The notes beneath the pieces were generated by a model that worked only from the letters and a program-made list of their open reading frames with translations, was not told the origin of the DNA and ran no database searches. DNA of 63,134 bases, taken from the NCBI GenBank assembly GCA_045542115.1, contig JAZQKK010000016.1:1-63134 (forward strand), written 5' to 3'. This DNA is from RGIG995 sp045542115 (GTDB lineage Bacteria; Bacillota; Clostridia; Oscillospirales; UBA644). A program made the position numbers and the translations under genes. Positions 25,711-34,763 of the stretch are shown here, one piece after another (the first letter of the stretch is position 1; each line of letters begins with the position of its first letter).

Positions 25711-27963
25711 ATGAGAACTGTTTTGAATTTCAATGAAAATTGGGCCTTTGGGAAAGGAATTTCCCAAGCCCAAGCCACTCTTGACCCCCAATGGGAAAAG
25801 GTGACCCTGCCCCACACCTGGAACGCCGTAGACGGAAACGACGGCGGAAACGATTATTTCCGGGGAACCTGCTGTTATGCAAAAGCCTTCCGGAAAGAAG
25901 AATTGCCCCAGGGCGAAGAAATCTATCTGGAACTTCAAGGGGCGAATTCTTCCGCTGACGTTTATTTGAACGGAACCCTTCTTGCGCACCACGACGGAGG
26001 ATACTCCACTTGGAGAGTCAACCTCACCGAAACGATTGCAGACGAAAATATTCTTTCCGTTTTGGTGGACAATGCACCCAACGACCGGGTCTATCCCCAA
26101 ATGGCAGACTTCACCTTCTACGGCGGTCTGTACCGGAACGTAAACCTGATTGCCGTCAACAAGACCCACTTTGACCTGGACTACTACGGCGGCCCGGGAA
26201 TCGCCGTCACCCCGGTGATGGACGGGAAGAACTGCAACGTGGACGTGGAAGTATATCTGACCGCCCCCCAGCAGGGTGATTTGATTTCCTATACCCTTAC
26301 CGACAAAGAAGGGAACGTGGTGGCAGAATCCGTTTCGGCAGACACAAAAGTTTCCTTTGTCCTTGCAGATGCTCACCGGTGGCACGGGCGGAAAGACCCC
26401 TATCTGTACACCGCAAAAGCGGTTCTGCTTCGGGGCGAAGACGCCCTGGATACCGTCTCCACCCGATTCGGATGCCGCAGTTTTGAAATTGATCCCGACC
26501 GGGGATTCATCCTCAACGGAGAAGAATATCCCCTCCGAGGAGTCTCCCGTCATCAGGACCGCTGGGGCGTGGGGAACGCGCTGCTTCCCGAACACCACGA
26601 AGAAGATATTGATCTGATTATGGAAGTGGGTGCCACGACCATTCGCTTGGCCCACTACCAGCACGACCAATATTTCTACGACCTCTGTGATGAAAAGGGC
26701 CTCGTTCTGTGGGCGGAAATTCCCTATATTTCCAATCATATGGCAACGGGCAGAGAGAATACCATCTCTCAGATGAAAGAACTGGTTATTCAGAACTATA
26801 ACCATCCTTCCATCGTCGTGTGGGGGCTTTCCAACGAAATTACGATGGCAGGAGCAAAAGACCCGGACCTGCTGGAAAATCACCACATCCTCAACGATAT
26901 GGTTCACGAAATGGACAAAACCCGTCTGACCACGATGGCCTGCGTTTCGATGTGTGATATGAACGAAGAATACGTTCAGATTCCCGACGTCGTCTCTTAC
27001 AATCACTATTTCGGGTGGTACGGCGGAAACACCGATATGAACGGTCCCTGGTTTGACGAATTCCACGCCAAATTTCCCAAGAAACCCATCGGCGTCAGTG
27101 AATACGGCTGCGAAGCGCTGAACTGGCACACCTCGCAACCCAGACAGGGAGACTATACCGAAGAATATCAGGCATACTATCACGAAGAATTGATTAAACA
27201 ACTCTTCACCCGTCCCTATATTTGGGCGACTCACGTGTGGAATATGTTTGACTTCGGGGCCGATGCCCGGGCAGAAGGGGGCGAAAACGGCCAGAACCAC
27301 AAGGGACTTGTGACGATGGACCGAAAATACAAAAAAGACTCCTTCTACGCCTATAAAGCCTGGCTGTCCGACGACCCCTTCGTACACCTCTGCTCCAAGC
27401 GGTATATCGACCGGGTGGAAGACGAAACCAAAGTCACCGTCTACTCGAACCTTCCCGAAGTGGAACTGTTCGTCAACGGCGAAAGCGTCGGAAAACAGAC
27501 CAGCGACAATCACTTCTTCTACTTCACCGTGAAAAACCAAGGGGAATCTTCTTTGAAGGCCGTCGCCGGGGATTGCACCGACGAAAGTGTCATTCGGAAG
27601 GTGGAAGAACCCAATCAGGACTACATCCTCAAAGAAGTGGGTGCCGTGCTGAACTGGTTTGACGTCACCACCCCCGAAGGCAGATTCTCGCTGAATGACA
27701 CGTTGGAAGATATTATAAAGACCTTCCGGGGCAAGTTGTGGTTCACTCGCCTTGCCGCAAAGCTGATGAAGGGCCTTGGCAGTAAAAAAGGCGGCGGCAA
27801 CAATATGTCGATGATGAACGAAGGGATGCAGAAGATGATGGGCGGATTTACCGTCCTGCGTCTCACGTCTTTGGTAGGAGCGATGAACATCAAATTCACC
27901 AAAGAAGAATTGCTGAAAATGAATCGGCAACTGAATCGCATCCGCAAACCCAAACAAAAGTAA
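25711..27963 (+). CDS. GH2 glycoside hydrolase (beta-galactosidase/beta-glucuronidase type)
   Basis: A 750-aa retaining glycosidase. In order: a jelly-roll sugar-binding domain (~1-180), an Ig-like domain (~185-280) and a TIM barrel with the acid/base Glu in VVWGLSNEI and the nucleophile Glu in PIGVSEYGCEA. The C-terminal ~120 residues are an extra helical region rich in Met and Lys. No signal peptide. The ATG at 25711 has an AAAGG site; an upstream in-frame ATG overlaps the transporter gene. The context with a GPH transporter and uxaC favours glucuronides as substrate, but beta-galactosidase activity is equally possible by sequence. Confidence 0.87.
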   Translation: MRTVLNFNENWAFGKGISQAQATLDPQWEKVTLPHTWNAVDGNDGGNDYFRGTCCYAKAFRKEELPQGEEIYLELQGANSSADVYLNGTLLAHHDGGYSTWRVNLTETIADENILSVLVDNAPNDRVYPQMADFTFYGGLYRNVNLIAVNKTHFDLDYYGGPGIAVTPVMDGKNCNVDVEVYLTAPQQGDLISYTLTDKEGNVVAESVSADTKVSFVLADAHRWHGRKDPYLYTAKAVLLRGEDALDTVSTRFGCRSFEIDPDRGFILNGEEYPLRGVSRHQDRWGVGNALLPEHHEEDIDLIMEVGATTIRLAHYQHDQYFYDLCDEKGLVLWAEIPYISNHMATGRENTISQMKELVIQNYNHPSIVVWGLSNEITMAGAKDPDLLENHHILNDMVHEMDKTRLTTMACVSMCDMNEEYVQIPDVVSYNHYFGWYGGNTDMNGPWFDEFHAKFPKKPIGVSEYGCEALNWHTSQPRQGDYTEEYQAYYHEELIKQLFTRPYIWATHVWNMFDFGADARAEGGENGQNHKGLVTMDRKYKKDSFYAYKAWLSDDPFVHLCSKRYIDRVEDETKVTVYSNLPEVELFVNGESVGKQTSDNHFFYFTVKNQGESSLKAVAGDCTDESVIRKVEEPNQDYILKEVGAVLNWFDVTTPEGRFSLNDTLEDIIKTFRGKLWFTRLAAKLMKGLGSKKGGGNNMSMMNEGMQKMMGGFTVLRLTSLVGAMNIKFTKEELLKMNRQLNRIRKPKQK

Positions 27964-27969
27964 TTAAAA

Positions 27970-28003
27970 AAAGACGGTCTCCGAAGGAATGGAGACCGTC
28001 TTT
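27970..28003. terminator. Bidirectional terminator
   Basis: Hairpin AAAGACGGTCTCC / GGAGACCGTCTTT with T runs on both strands between convergent genes. Confidence 0.92.
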
Positions 28004-28015
28004 TTTTTGATTCAT

Positions 28016-28795
28016 TTAACTTAATTGTTGTCCGCCAGTGACGTTGATGGCTTGGCCGGTCATATAAGAGGACAAATCCGAGGCCAGGAAAAGCATCAGA
28101 TTGGCCACGTCATCGTACTCACAACTCCGCCCCAGAGGAACCTGAGACAAATATTTTTGCCGTACCTGTTCTTCGGTGATTCCTTGATTGGCGGCGTACT
28201 GACGGAACAAGCTGTTCACCCACAAAGGAGAATTGAGCAAATTCCCCGGACAGATAGAATTGATGCGGACGTTGTGGGGCGCAAATTCCAATGCCAGACT
28301 TTGGGTCAATCCAATGCCTCCGAATTTACTGGCGGCGTAGGCTCCGTTTTTAAAAGAACCCTTCTTGCCGGATTTACTGTTAATCTGAATAATACTGCCC
28401 CGTTTTTGCGCTATCATCGTGGGCGCAAAGGCTTTGACGGTGTTGAAATACCCATTCAGGTTCACGTCCACCACCTTTTGGAATTGCTCTGACGTCAGCG
28501 TTTCGATATCCCCCGACAGAACAATGGCGGCGTTGCACACCAAAATGTCCACCGTTCCGTATTGCTGCAACGTGGCATCCCGCAGCGCTTCGCATTGTTC
28601 ATAATTCGTCACGTCCACAGAGACTGCCATACCGTCGGCAAGAGATTCTGCAACTGCCTGGGCCTTTTCCAAATTCAAATCTGCGACGACGACTTTACAG
28701 CCTTCGTCGGACAAACGTTTTGCCAAGGCTTCCCCCAGCCCCTGGGCGGCGCCGGTCACAACGGCAACTTTTCCCTGTAAATCAAATCCGGTCAT
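28016..28795 (-). CDS. SDR-family oxidoreductase (sorbitol-6-phosphate dehydrogenase-like)
   Basis: A 259-aa short-chain dehydrogenase. It has the dinucleotide motif VTGAAQGLGEALAKRL, NAAIVLSGD, catalytic Ser in IIQINSKSGKKGS, YAASK, and C-terminal MTGQAINVTGGQQLS. The SKSGKKGS stretch and the ending resemble sorbitol-6-phosphate 2-dehydrogenases; other sugar-alcohol substrates are possible. The ATG at 28795 has an AAGGAG site. It lies next to the sugar cluster but is monocistronic by its flanking hairpins. Confidence 0.8.
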   Translation of the reverse strand: MTGFDLQGKVAVVTGAAQGLGEALAKRLSDEGCKVVVADLNLEKAQAVAESLADGMAVSVDVTNYEQCEALRDATLQQYGTVDILVCNAAIVLSGDIETLTSEQFQKVVDVNLNGYFNTVKAFAPTMIAQKRGSIIQINSKSGKKGSFKNGAYAASKFGGIGLTQSLALEFAPHNVRINSICPGNLLNSPLWVNSLFRQYAANQGITEEQVRQKYLSQVPLGRSCEYDDVANLMLFLASDLSSYMTGQAINVTGGQQLS

Positions 28796-28828
28796 ACGAA
28801 TCTCCTTTAATTGTATTTCAGCGAAAGA

Positions 28829-28858
28829 ACCCATCTGAGGTCCAAGACTCAGATGGGT
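28829..28858 (-). terminator. Hairpin ending the ABC importer operon
   Basis: 11-bp stem ACCCATCTGAG / CTCAGATGGGT between the ATPase gene and the SDR gene. The T run is better on the plus strand; on the minus strand it is TTCTTTC, so termination may be partial. Confidence 0.6.
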
Positions 28859-28869
28859 GATTTCTTTTT

Positions 28870-29664
28870 TTAACTCAAAAGAGCACGGTCGTTGGCAAAT
28901 TCCGCACCGCTGACCCGAGAGAAGGCTTCCAGAAGCGCCTCTACGGTGAGAGCCTTCTTTTCTTCTCCGGATACGTCAAGAATGATCTTCCCGGCGTTCA
29001 TCATAATCAGCCGATTGCCGTGGGCGATGGCGTCCTTCATATTATGCGTCACCATCAAAGCCGTCAGCCCTTCTTCCTGAATGATCTTGTCGGACAGATT
29101 CAGCACCTTTTCCGCAGTTTTCGGGTCAAGCGCCGCCGTGTGTTCGTCCAAAAGCAACAACTGCGGACGGTTCATCGTGGCCATCAGCAGGGTCAACGCC
29201 TGACGCTGTCCTCCGGAAAGGAGGCCTACCTTGGTCGAAAGCCGATCTTCCAGGCCCAGACCCAGTTGAGCAAGTTGTTCTTTATATTCCGCCCGCTCTT
29301 TGGCGGTAATGGACCAACCCAGCCCCCGTCTCTTCCCCCGCCGCTTGGCAAGGGCGAGATTTTCTTCAATCCACATATCGGCACAAGTCCCCATCATCGG
29401 GTCTTGGAACACCCGTCCCAAATGGGCGGCTCGTTTGGCTTCGGGAAGACGGGTCACGTCTTTTCCTCCGATCTCAATGGTGCCGGCGTCCACGAAAAAC
29501 GTTCCGGCAACGGCGTTGAGCATCGTGGATTTCCCCGCTCCGTTCCCGCCAATGATGGTCACGAAATCCCCTTCGTTCAGGGTCAGATCAACCCCATTAA
29601 GGGCAACCTTTTCGTTCACTGTTCCGGCATTGAAGGTCTTTTTGATATGGTTCAATTTCAGCAT
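28870..29664 (-). CDS. ABC importer ATP-binding protein (TrpZ-like)
   Basis: A 264-aa ATPase. Walker A is GGNGAGKST (~residue 40), the signature LSGGQRQAL, Walker B LLLLDEHTAALD, and the switch His in MVTHNM. It starts directly at the end of the permease gene with a GGAGG site in the permease's last codons. It energises the permease/binding-protein set encoded upstream. The three-gene order binding protein-permease-ATPase with a T-box leader is that of the TrpXYZ-type systems in Firmicutes. Confidence 0.9.
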   Translation of the reverse strand: MLKLNHIKKTFNAGTVNEKVALNGVDLTLNEGDFVTIIGGNGAGKSTMLNAVAGTFFVDAGTIEIGGKDVTRLPEAKRAAHLGRVFQDPMMGTCADMWIEENLALAKRRGKRRGLGWSITAKERAEYKEQLAQLGLGLEDRLSTKVGLLSGGQRQALTLLMATMNRPQLLLLDEHTAALDPKTAEKVLNLSDKIIQEEGLTALMVTHNMKDAIAHGNRLIMMNAGKIILDVSGEEKKALTVEALLEAFSRVSGAEFANDRALLS

Positions 29665-29665
29665 A

Positions 29666-30565
29666 TCAATTCACGCCTCCTTTCCGGACACGAAGATTTC
29701 CAAACAGTTTTTTCAACTGAGGAACCGAGAGGAACACCGCCACGGTAATGGCAGAGAACAGTTTCAAATCGGTGGTTTCCAATCCCAGCCACAAAACGAA
29801 GGCCAGAACGGCGTAATAAACGATGGCACCGAATGTGGTACCGAACAGGCGAACGGCAAAATTGGAGATACGCCCGAAGGTGACTTCCCCAATAACCACT
29901 GCCGCAAGGCCGATAACGATGGCGCCCCGCCCCATATTGATGTCGGCGTTGCCCTGATACTGAGCAAGGATACCTCCGGCAAGGCCTACAAGACCGTTGG
30001 AGATAACCAACCCCAAAACCTTCATTCGGTCGGTGTTGATCCCCTGCGCCCGAGCCATTCGTTCGTTTCCGCCGGTGGCACGGACGGCACAGCCCAATTC
30101 CGTACCGAAAAACCAGTACAGAAAACCGATCATTGCAATTACGAACACTGCGGAGACTACGATGGCCATCGTATTGTCAAAGCTGGTCAGAAGCAGATTG
30201 AACTTCGTCCGGCTGATGGTCACGTTAGACTTGCCCATAATCCGCATATTCACGGAATACAGAGCAAGCTGAGTCAGGATCCCCGCAAGAATCGCAGGAA
30301 TCTTAAAGACGGTATGCAAAAGCCCGGTGACAAGGCCTGCCAGCATCCCGGCAATCACAGCAAACAAAAGCGCAACCAAAGGTTCTACTCCATTGGAAAT
30401 CAGAACCGCGGCCACCGCTCCCCCGGTACAAAGGCTTCCATCCACGGTCAAGTCGGCGATATCCAACACCTTATAGGTAATGTAAATGCCGATCGCCAGA
30501 ATCCCCCAAATCAGCCCTTGGGCAACCGAACCGGGAAGGGAATTGAGTAACGATAAAATATTCAT
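29666..30565 (-). CDS. ABC importer permease (TrpY-like)
   Basis: A 299-aa inner-membrane permease with about eight hydrophobic helices, of the branched-chain-type (LivH/RbsC-like) fold: GLIWGILAIGIYITYKVLDIADLTVDGSL at the start and GLVGLAGGILAQYQG in the cytoplasmic loop that contacts the ATPase. Starts 48 bp after the binding-protein stop with only a weak ribosome binding site. Confidence 0.9.
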   Translation of the reverse strand: MNILSLLNSLPGSVAQGLIWGILAIGIYITYKVLDIADLTVDGSLCTGGAVAAVLISNGVEPLVALLFAVIAGMLAGLVTGLLHTVFKIPAILAGILTQLALYSVNMRIMGKSNVTISRTKFNLLLTSFDNTMAIVVSAVFVIAMIGFLYWFFGTELGCAVRATGGNERMARAQGINTDRMKVLGLVISNGLVGLAGGILAQYQGNADINMGRGAIVIGLAAVVIGEVTFGRISNFAVRLFGTTFGAIVYYAVLAFVLWLGLETTDLKLFSAITVAVFLSVPQLKKLFGNLRVRKGGVN

Positions 30566-30612
30566 AACAGAGGTCCGTTCATAAATTTATTTCGTAATTT
30601 TATTTGATAATC

Positions 30613-31569
30613 TCATTTCGCCAGAGAAGCGGGCATCGTCAAGCCGAGTTCCGCCATTGCCGTTTCGTTGACTTCCAGCTGCAAGCTGGTTTCATCGAAC
30701 TTAAAGATGGGCATTTCGGCAGGATTCTTGCCGTTGACAAGAATGTCGTACGCCATCAAACCGGCCTGATATCCCAGGTCGTAATAACTGAGAGCGTAAC
30801 CGGCCAACATACCTCCGCTGACCATACCGGCTTCACAGCAGAATACGGGAATCTTGTTGGCAGTGGTGATGTTGGTCATCGCAGAGACGTTGGAAGCAAT
30901 CAGGTTGTCGGTGGGTTCGTAGAACGCGTCTACTTCGGTGCAAGCCTGGGTTACGACGGAAGCGATTTCATTGGAATCGGCCACGGTGTACAGTTTGACA
31001 GCGTAATTCTCCGCTTCAAACGCGGCTTTGGCCTCGTCGGCCTGAATCTTGGAATTTTCTTCCCCGGAAGCGTAAACGATACCGATGGTCTTCGCGTCGG
31101 GAACAAAAGCTTTCACGAGAGCGACCTGAGCAGAAACAGGGTTGTAGTCGGAAGCACCGGTCACGTTGGCACCGGGAGCATCGTCGGAAGCAACCAGGCC
31201 GGAACCAGCATAACTGGTAACGGAAGTACCGACGACGGGAATGGTGGAAGTGGCTTCCATCGCAGCCTTGACGGCGTTGGTGGCGTTGGCCATAATCAGA
31301 TCCACTTTACCGTTGACAAAACCGTTGACAATGGTGGTGCAGTTGGTGGCTTCCCCCTGAGCGTTCTTTTCTTCAAACTTCACGGTGTCACCCAACTTTT
31401 CCGTCAGCGCAGCCTTAAATCCTTCGGTGGCGCTGTCCAAAGCGGGATGTTCGGCTAACTGAATAATGCCGACGGTATAGGCTCCGTCATCGGCGGGCTG
31501 GCAAGCAGTGAGGGTGGTCAGTGTCAGGGCCATAGCAAGAACCAAGGCCAAGGAAAGAAGTTTTTTCAT
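30613..31569 (-). CDS. ABC importer substrate-binding lipoprotein (TrpX-like)
   Basis: A 318-aa binding protein with signal peptide and lipobox LTAC (Cys ~23). The mature part follows the ABC_sub_bind (PF04392) pattern: YTVGIIQLAEHPALDSATEGFKAAL, then IVGTSVT-like and VKAFVPDAKTIGIVY. In this family a T-box leader usually links expression to tryptophan or another amino acid. The ligand is therefore probably an amino acid or close relative; which one is not readable here. Confidence 0.88.
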   Translation of the reverse strand: MKKLLSLALVLAMALTLTTLTACQPADDGAYTVGIIQLAEHPALDSATEGFKAALTEKLGDTVKFEEKNAQGEATNCTTIVNGFVNGKVDLIMANATNAVKAAMEATSTIPVVGTSVTSYAGSGLVASDDAPGANVTGASDYNPVSAQVALVKAFVPDAKTIGIVYASGEENSKIQADEAKAAFEAENYAVKLYTVADSNEIASVVTQACTEVDAFYEPTDNLIASNVSAMTNITTANKIPVFCCEAGMVSGGMLAGYALSYYDLGYQAGLMAYDILVNGKNPAEMPIFKFDETSLQLEVNETAMAELGLTMPASLAK

Positions 31570-31634
31570 AACGATTCTCCTTCAATTAAATTACAAAATA
31601 TCTTGAAGCCTTCCGGCGTTCAATCCGAGAAAAA

Positions 31635-31908
31635 ACGAAACGCCTCTGCATCCCGTACAAGATACAGAGGCGATTGATTCGCGGTACCACTCTGTTTCGT
31701 CTTCCCCTTGCGGAAGAAGACCTTTGGGAGATATAATCTCCATCCGGACTGACGGTCGGACTCCGGCACGGCCTACTGCTTTCGGTTCAGCTTGCAGCTC
31801 CCGGGGGAACTTGGGGAACCGTACTTGTCTCCGCCTCACAGCAACCGGCGTCTCTCTTTGCACGTTTCGATTCCTTACTCTTCCCGTTCAACGCTTTTAA
31901 AAAAGAAT
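31635..31908 (-). ncRNA. T-box riboswitch leader of the ABC importer
   Basis: On the minus strand the invariant T-box core GTGGTACCGCG lies at 31680-31690, followed by the terminator stem CGCCTCTG / CAGAGGCG (31641-31672) and a T-rich run. Upstream is a long Stem I region beginning AGAGAGACGCCGG and a GGTCTTCTTCC / GGGAAGAC stem III. Uncharged tRNA would bind and free transcription of the downstream importer. I could not place the specifier codon with confidence. Confidence 0.88.
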
Positions 31909-31915
31909 AATATTT

Positions 31916-31943
31916 ATTATAGCATATTTTCGCCGTTTGTCAA
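31916..31943 (-). promoter_or_regulatory. Promoter of the T-box leader
   Basis: TTGACA (31938-31943), 16-bp spacer, TATAAT (31916-31921). Confidence 0.75.
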
Positions 31944-32021
31944 GACGAAATACCGATGTTTCACAGAAAAGTCAAAAAATGACTATTTATGCAAAAATCA
32001 ATGAATAAACTTTGCATTTAT

Positions 32022-32819
32022 TCACATTTTTCGATAGCCTTTGCCGTCCCGGAAATCGCCGCCGGCCAAAAGATACGCCTTCAACGCCTTCTGCATCGAT
32101 GTGGTGGCGGGCGTATCCTCGGTCAACTCTTCCCGCTTCATTCCCAGCCGCATTACCCGAGACGTAATGGCATTGCTCTGGTTTTCCAACAGAGCGTAAA
32201 CCGTCCAAAGCCGCATAAAACGAACGGTATTGACGGTCTCCGGCAAGAAATTTGCCAGGTGGGGAGACAGAAGCCAGGATTGGCAAATGAAATAATCGAA
32301 TTTCATTTCGGGATAGTAAGCAGCGAAAAATTCCTTCGCCCGTTCAAAGGATTCCAGACAAGCGTCGATATTCAACGGTTCTCCCTGGGGAATATGCACT
32401 TCCAAATCCATTTCTCCGGAAGGAGTGGTCTCCTTGTGGGGGACGGGACGGAATTGCAGGCGGCCGATACGAAAAATTTCACTTCTCCAATGATACAGGA
32501 CCCAATCCACTTCCGCCAGCCCCAGCGCACCGTCGTGGGTGGTCCGGTAATTTTCGATCCACAGATTGACGTCTTGCAGGGATGCGACGGTAATCTCGTG
32601 GGGAATTCCCCGTTTTTCCTGTTCTGCCAGGGTATATTCCGCCAGATGCGCCAAAAAGAACAGCGGGAGCAACGCGTCTTCCATTTCGGGTCTTCGCTTA
32701 TCCTTTGCATATTGGTCCGCAAGAAGTTTTCCTTGCTCTGCCCGCTTATTGTCGGAACGAAGAAGTTGCTTCGCCTCTTCGTCTGTCAGAATCTCATTGA
32801 TAAAAAAGTCCATTGCCAT
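32022..32819 (-). CDS. Conserved hypothetical protein (GNAT_C/DUF5596-like)
   Basis: A 265-aa soluble protein, mostly helical, without signal peptide or membrane segment. The N-terminal half has LLPLFFLAHLAEYTLAEQEKRG and WVLYHWRSEIFRIGRLQFRP; the C-terminal half has FICQSWLLSPHLANFLP followed by SNAITSRVM. The IGRLQF ... CQSWLL pattern reminds me of the acyltransferase-like C-terminal domain annotated as DUF5596/GNAT_C, but I am not certain. It stands alone. The first ATG (32819) or the second, two codons later, may be used; both have a GGAGG-rich stretch upstream. Confidence 0.72.
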   Translation of the reverse strand: MAMDFFINEILTDEEAKQLLRSDNKRAEQGKLLADQYAKDKRRPEMEDALLPLFFLAHLAEYTLAEQEKRGIPHEITVASLQDVNLWIENYRTTHDGALGLAEVDWVLYHWRSEIFRIGRLQFRPVPHKETTPSGEMDLEVHIPQGEPLNIDACLESFERAKEFFAAYYPEMKFDYFICQSWLLSPHLANFLPETVNTVRFMRLWTVYALLENQSNAITSRVMRLGMKREELTEDTPATTSMQKALKAYLLAGGDFRDGKGYRKM

Positions 32820-33006
32820 AACCCATTCCTCCTCGGGTTCTTCTTTGTTTCATTATAGCCTTTTTCCGAGAAAAAGTCAAGAGATTTTTAAGAAAACATC
32901 CTCTTTTTTAGAAAAAAATTTCAAGGTCAATTTCCTGGAAAAAATTGTCCAAAATCGACTTAAAAGGAACCGATCCCCTTCTTTTGGGGAAAATTTGTTC
33001 CCGCCC

Positions 33007-33035
33007 TTGACAATCGCGGGGAAATATTATATAAT
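33007..33035 (+). promoter_or_regulatory. Promoter of the mreB-family gene
   Basis: TTGACA (33007-33012), 17-bp spacer, TATAAT (33030-33035). Confidence 0.85.
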
Positions 33036-33085
33036 ATAATGTAGAACACACGACAACGCAGATTGTTTTTAGGAGTATAAGAATT

Positions 33086-34111
33086 ATGGGATTTTTCACC
33101 AAGGACATTGGCATTGACTTGGGCACAGCCACGGTACTTATCTACGTAAAAGGGAAAGGCATCGTACTGCGGGAGCCTTCCGTGGTCTCCCTGGACCGGG
33201 ACACCGGACGGGTCTTAAAAGTGGGACAGGAAGCCTTGGATATGCTGGGACGTACCCCCGATAATATCGTCACGCTTCGCCCTTTGCAGGACGGAGTCAT
33301 TTCCGATTACGAAACGACGGAAAAAATGCTGAAATATTTCATCCGCAAGGCCAACGGGCGTTCGTTGATCAAACCCAACGTCATCGTCTGCGTTCCGTCC
33401 CGGATCAACGAGGTGGAAGAACGTGCCGTGCGGGATGCCACCCGGTATGCCGGTGCCCGGTGGGTGGAATTGATTGAAGAACCGATGGCGGCGGCCTTGG
33501 GGGCGGGAATTGACATTTCCAAGCCCCGGGGCGTGATGGTTATCGACATCGGGGGCGGCACGGCCGACGTGGCGGTCATTTCTCTCAATGACGTGGTGGT
33601 CTCCGAATCGGTCAAATGCGGGGGCGATAAATTCGACGATGCTATCGTCCGGTACGTGAGACGGGAGCACAACGTCATTATCGGCCAGCGGACGGCGGAA
33701 GATATTAAAATCAAAATCGGATGTCTCTCCCCCCGGCCGGAAAAACTGTCGATGACGGTCCGGGGTCGTTGTGTGACCACCGGTCTTCCCAAAGAAATCA
33801 CCATCTCTTCCCCGGAAGTAATGTCGGCCTTGCTGGAACCGGCAAAAAGCATTGTAGAAGCAGTCCACGACGTCCTCTCCCGCACCGCACCGGAGTTGAT
33901 TTCCGACATTGCGGAAAGCGGCATCAGCCTGACGGGGGGCGGCGGCTTGATCTACGGCTTTGACCAGATGATTTCCTCCCGTATCGGGATTCCCGTACAC
34001 ACGGAAGAAGACGCCGTCTGCTGTGTGGTAAAAGGCACGGGGATTGCGCTGGAACGCATTGATTCTCTCCGGGATGCAAAAGTCAACTTCCCGGAAAAGC
34101 GATTTTTATAA
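33086..34111 (+). CDS. MreB/Mbl-family rod-shape actin homolog
   Basis: A 341-aa actin-like ATPase that forms membrane-associated filaments guiding cell-wall synthesis. The phosphate-1 motif is IGIDLGTATVLIYVKGKGIVL, the phosphate-2 motif VIDIGGGTADVAVI and the adenosine motif GISLTGGGGLIYG. Length is typical. It is not in an mreBCD cluster (no mreC/mreD nearby), so it is better seen as a stand-alone Mbl/MreBH-type copy. A small membrane protein gene follows 18 bp downstream. Confidence 0.93.
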   Translation: MGFFTKDIGIDLGTATVLIYVKGKGIVLREPSVVSLDRDTGRVLKVGQEALDMLGRTPDNIVTLRPLQDGVISDYETTEKMLKYFIRKANGRSLIKPNVIVCVPSRINEVEERAVRDATRYAGARWVELIEEPMAAALGAGIDISKPRGVMVIDIGGGTADVAVISLNDVVVSESVKCGGDKFDDAIVRYVRREHNVIIGQRTAEDIKIKIGCLSPRPEKLSMTVRGRCVTTGLPKEITISSPEVMSALLEPAKSIVEAVHDVLSRTAPELISDIAESGISLTGGGGLIYGFDQMISSRIGIPVHTEEDAVCCVVKGTGIALERIDSLRDAKVNFPEKRFL

Positions 34112-34129
34112 AATAAAGGAGAACCTGTT

Positions 34130-34705
34130 ATGGAAGAAATCCTTACGCCTCAACCCGCAGGAACAACACCCGTCCCTCCCAAGGGAAACGACGACTCCGT
34201 GGGATATGGTACCTATTTCGGTTTGATTGCACTGTTTCTCATTCCCGTGGTGGGATTGATCTGCTCCATCGTTTTTTCCTTTGCCGGGAAAAACAAAAAC
34301 GTGAAAAACTTTGCCCGGGCGGCAATGACCGTTATTTTGATCGAAGTGGTTGCAACTGCCATCGCCGTCGGCGTAGCAGTCTGGGCGTTCCGCGCCGTTA
34401 CCGCCGCCGTAAACGACTTTCTCACCGACCCGGAAAACATCGCGCAATTCGGTCCCATTGGTGAACTTCTCAGCGAACTTCCGGAAGAAGATTTACAACA
34501 AATTCTCGACCAATTCCAAAGCGGCGGAATAGAAGGGTTGATGGAACAGTTCCAAAACGGCGAATTCGACCATATTCTCAGTCAATTTTCCGACGAAGAA
34601 CTGCAAGGCATAATGCCCCGATTCCAGAACGGAGAATACGGCGAAATTTCCGATGTTTCCGACCTTCTCGACCAGATGCAGACAACAGACACCGCAACCC
34701 CCTGA
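34130..34705 (+). CDS. Small membrane protein of unknown function
   Basis: A 191-aa protein. A short Pro/Thr-rich start is followed by two transmembrane helices (about residues 27-48 and 62-85, GLIALFLIPVVGLICSIVF and a Val/Ala-rich second helix). The C-terminal ~95 residues are acidic and contain three or four degenerate ~20-residue units of the type LDQFQSGGIEGLMEQFQNGE. Co-transcribed with the MreB-family gene and followed by a terminator. A membrane link for the filament is a guess from the context only. Confidence 0.8.
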   Translation: MEEILTPQPAGTTPVPPKGNDDSVGYGTYFGLIALFLIPVVGLICSIVFSFAGKNKNVKNFARAAMTVILIEVVATAIAVGVAVWAFRAVTAAVNDFLTDPENIAQFGPIGELLSELPEEDLQQILDQFQSGGIEGLMEQFQNGEFDHILSQFSDEELQGIMPRFQNGEYGEISDVSDLLDQMQTTDTATP

Positions 34706-34724
34706 CAAATTCAAAACTAGCGAA

Positions 34725-34751
34725 AGACCCGACACAAACTGTGTCGGGTCT
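34725..34751. terminator. Terminator between convergent genes
   Basis: Hairpin AGACCCGACACA / TGTGTCGGGTCT followed by GTTTTTT. Confidence 0.9.
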
Positions 34752-34763
34752 GTTTTTTATCTG

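Noticed and set aside
25705..27957. 750-codon open frame antisense to the GH2 gene
   Set aside because: It is in codon register with the sense gene; the host avoids TTA, CTA and TCA codons, so antisense frames stay open. No start signal and no recognisable domain.
31700..31890. Assigning a tryptophan (UGG) specifier to the T-box
   Set aside because: UGG occurs but I could not place it in a properly folded specifier loop by hand.
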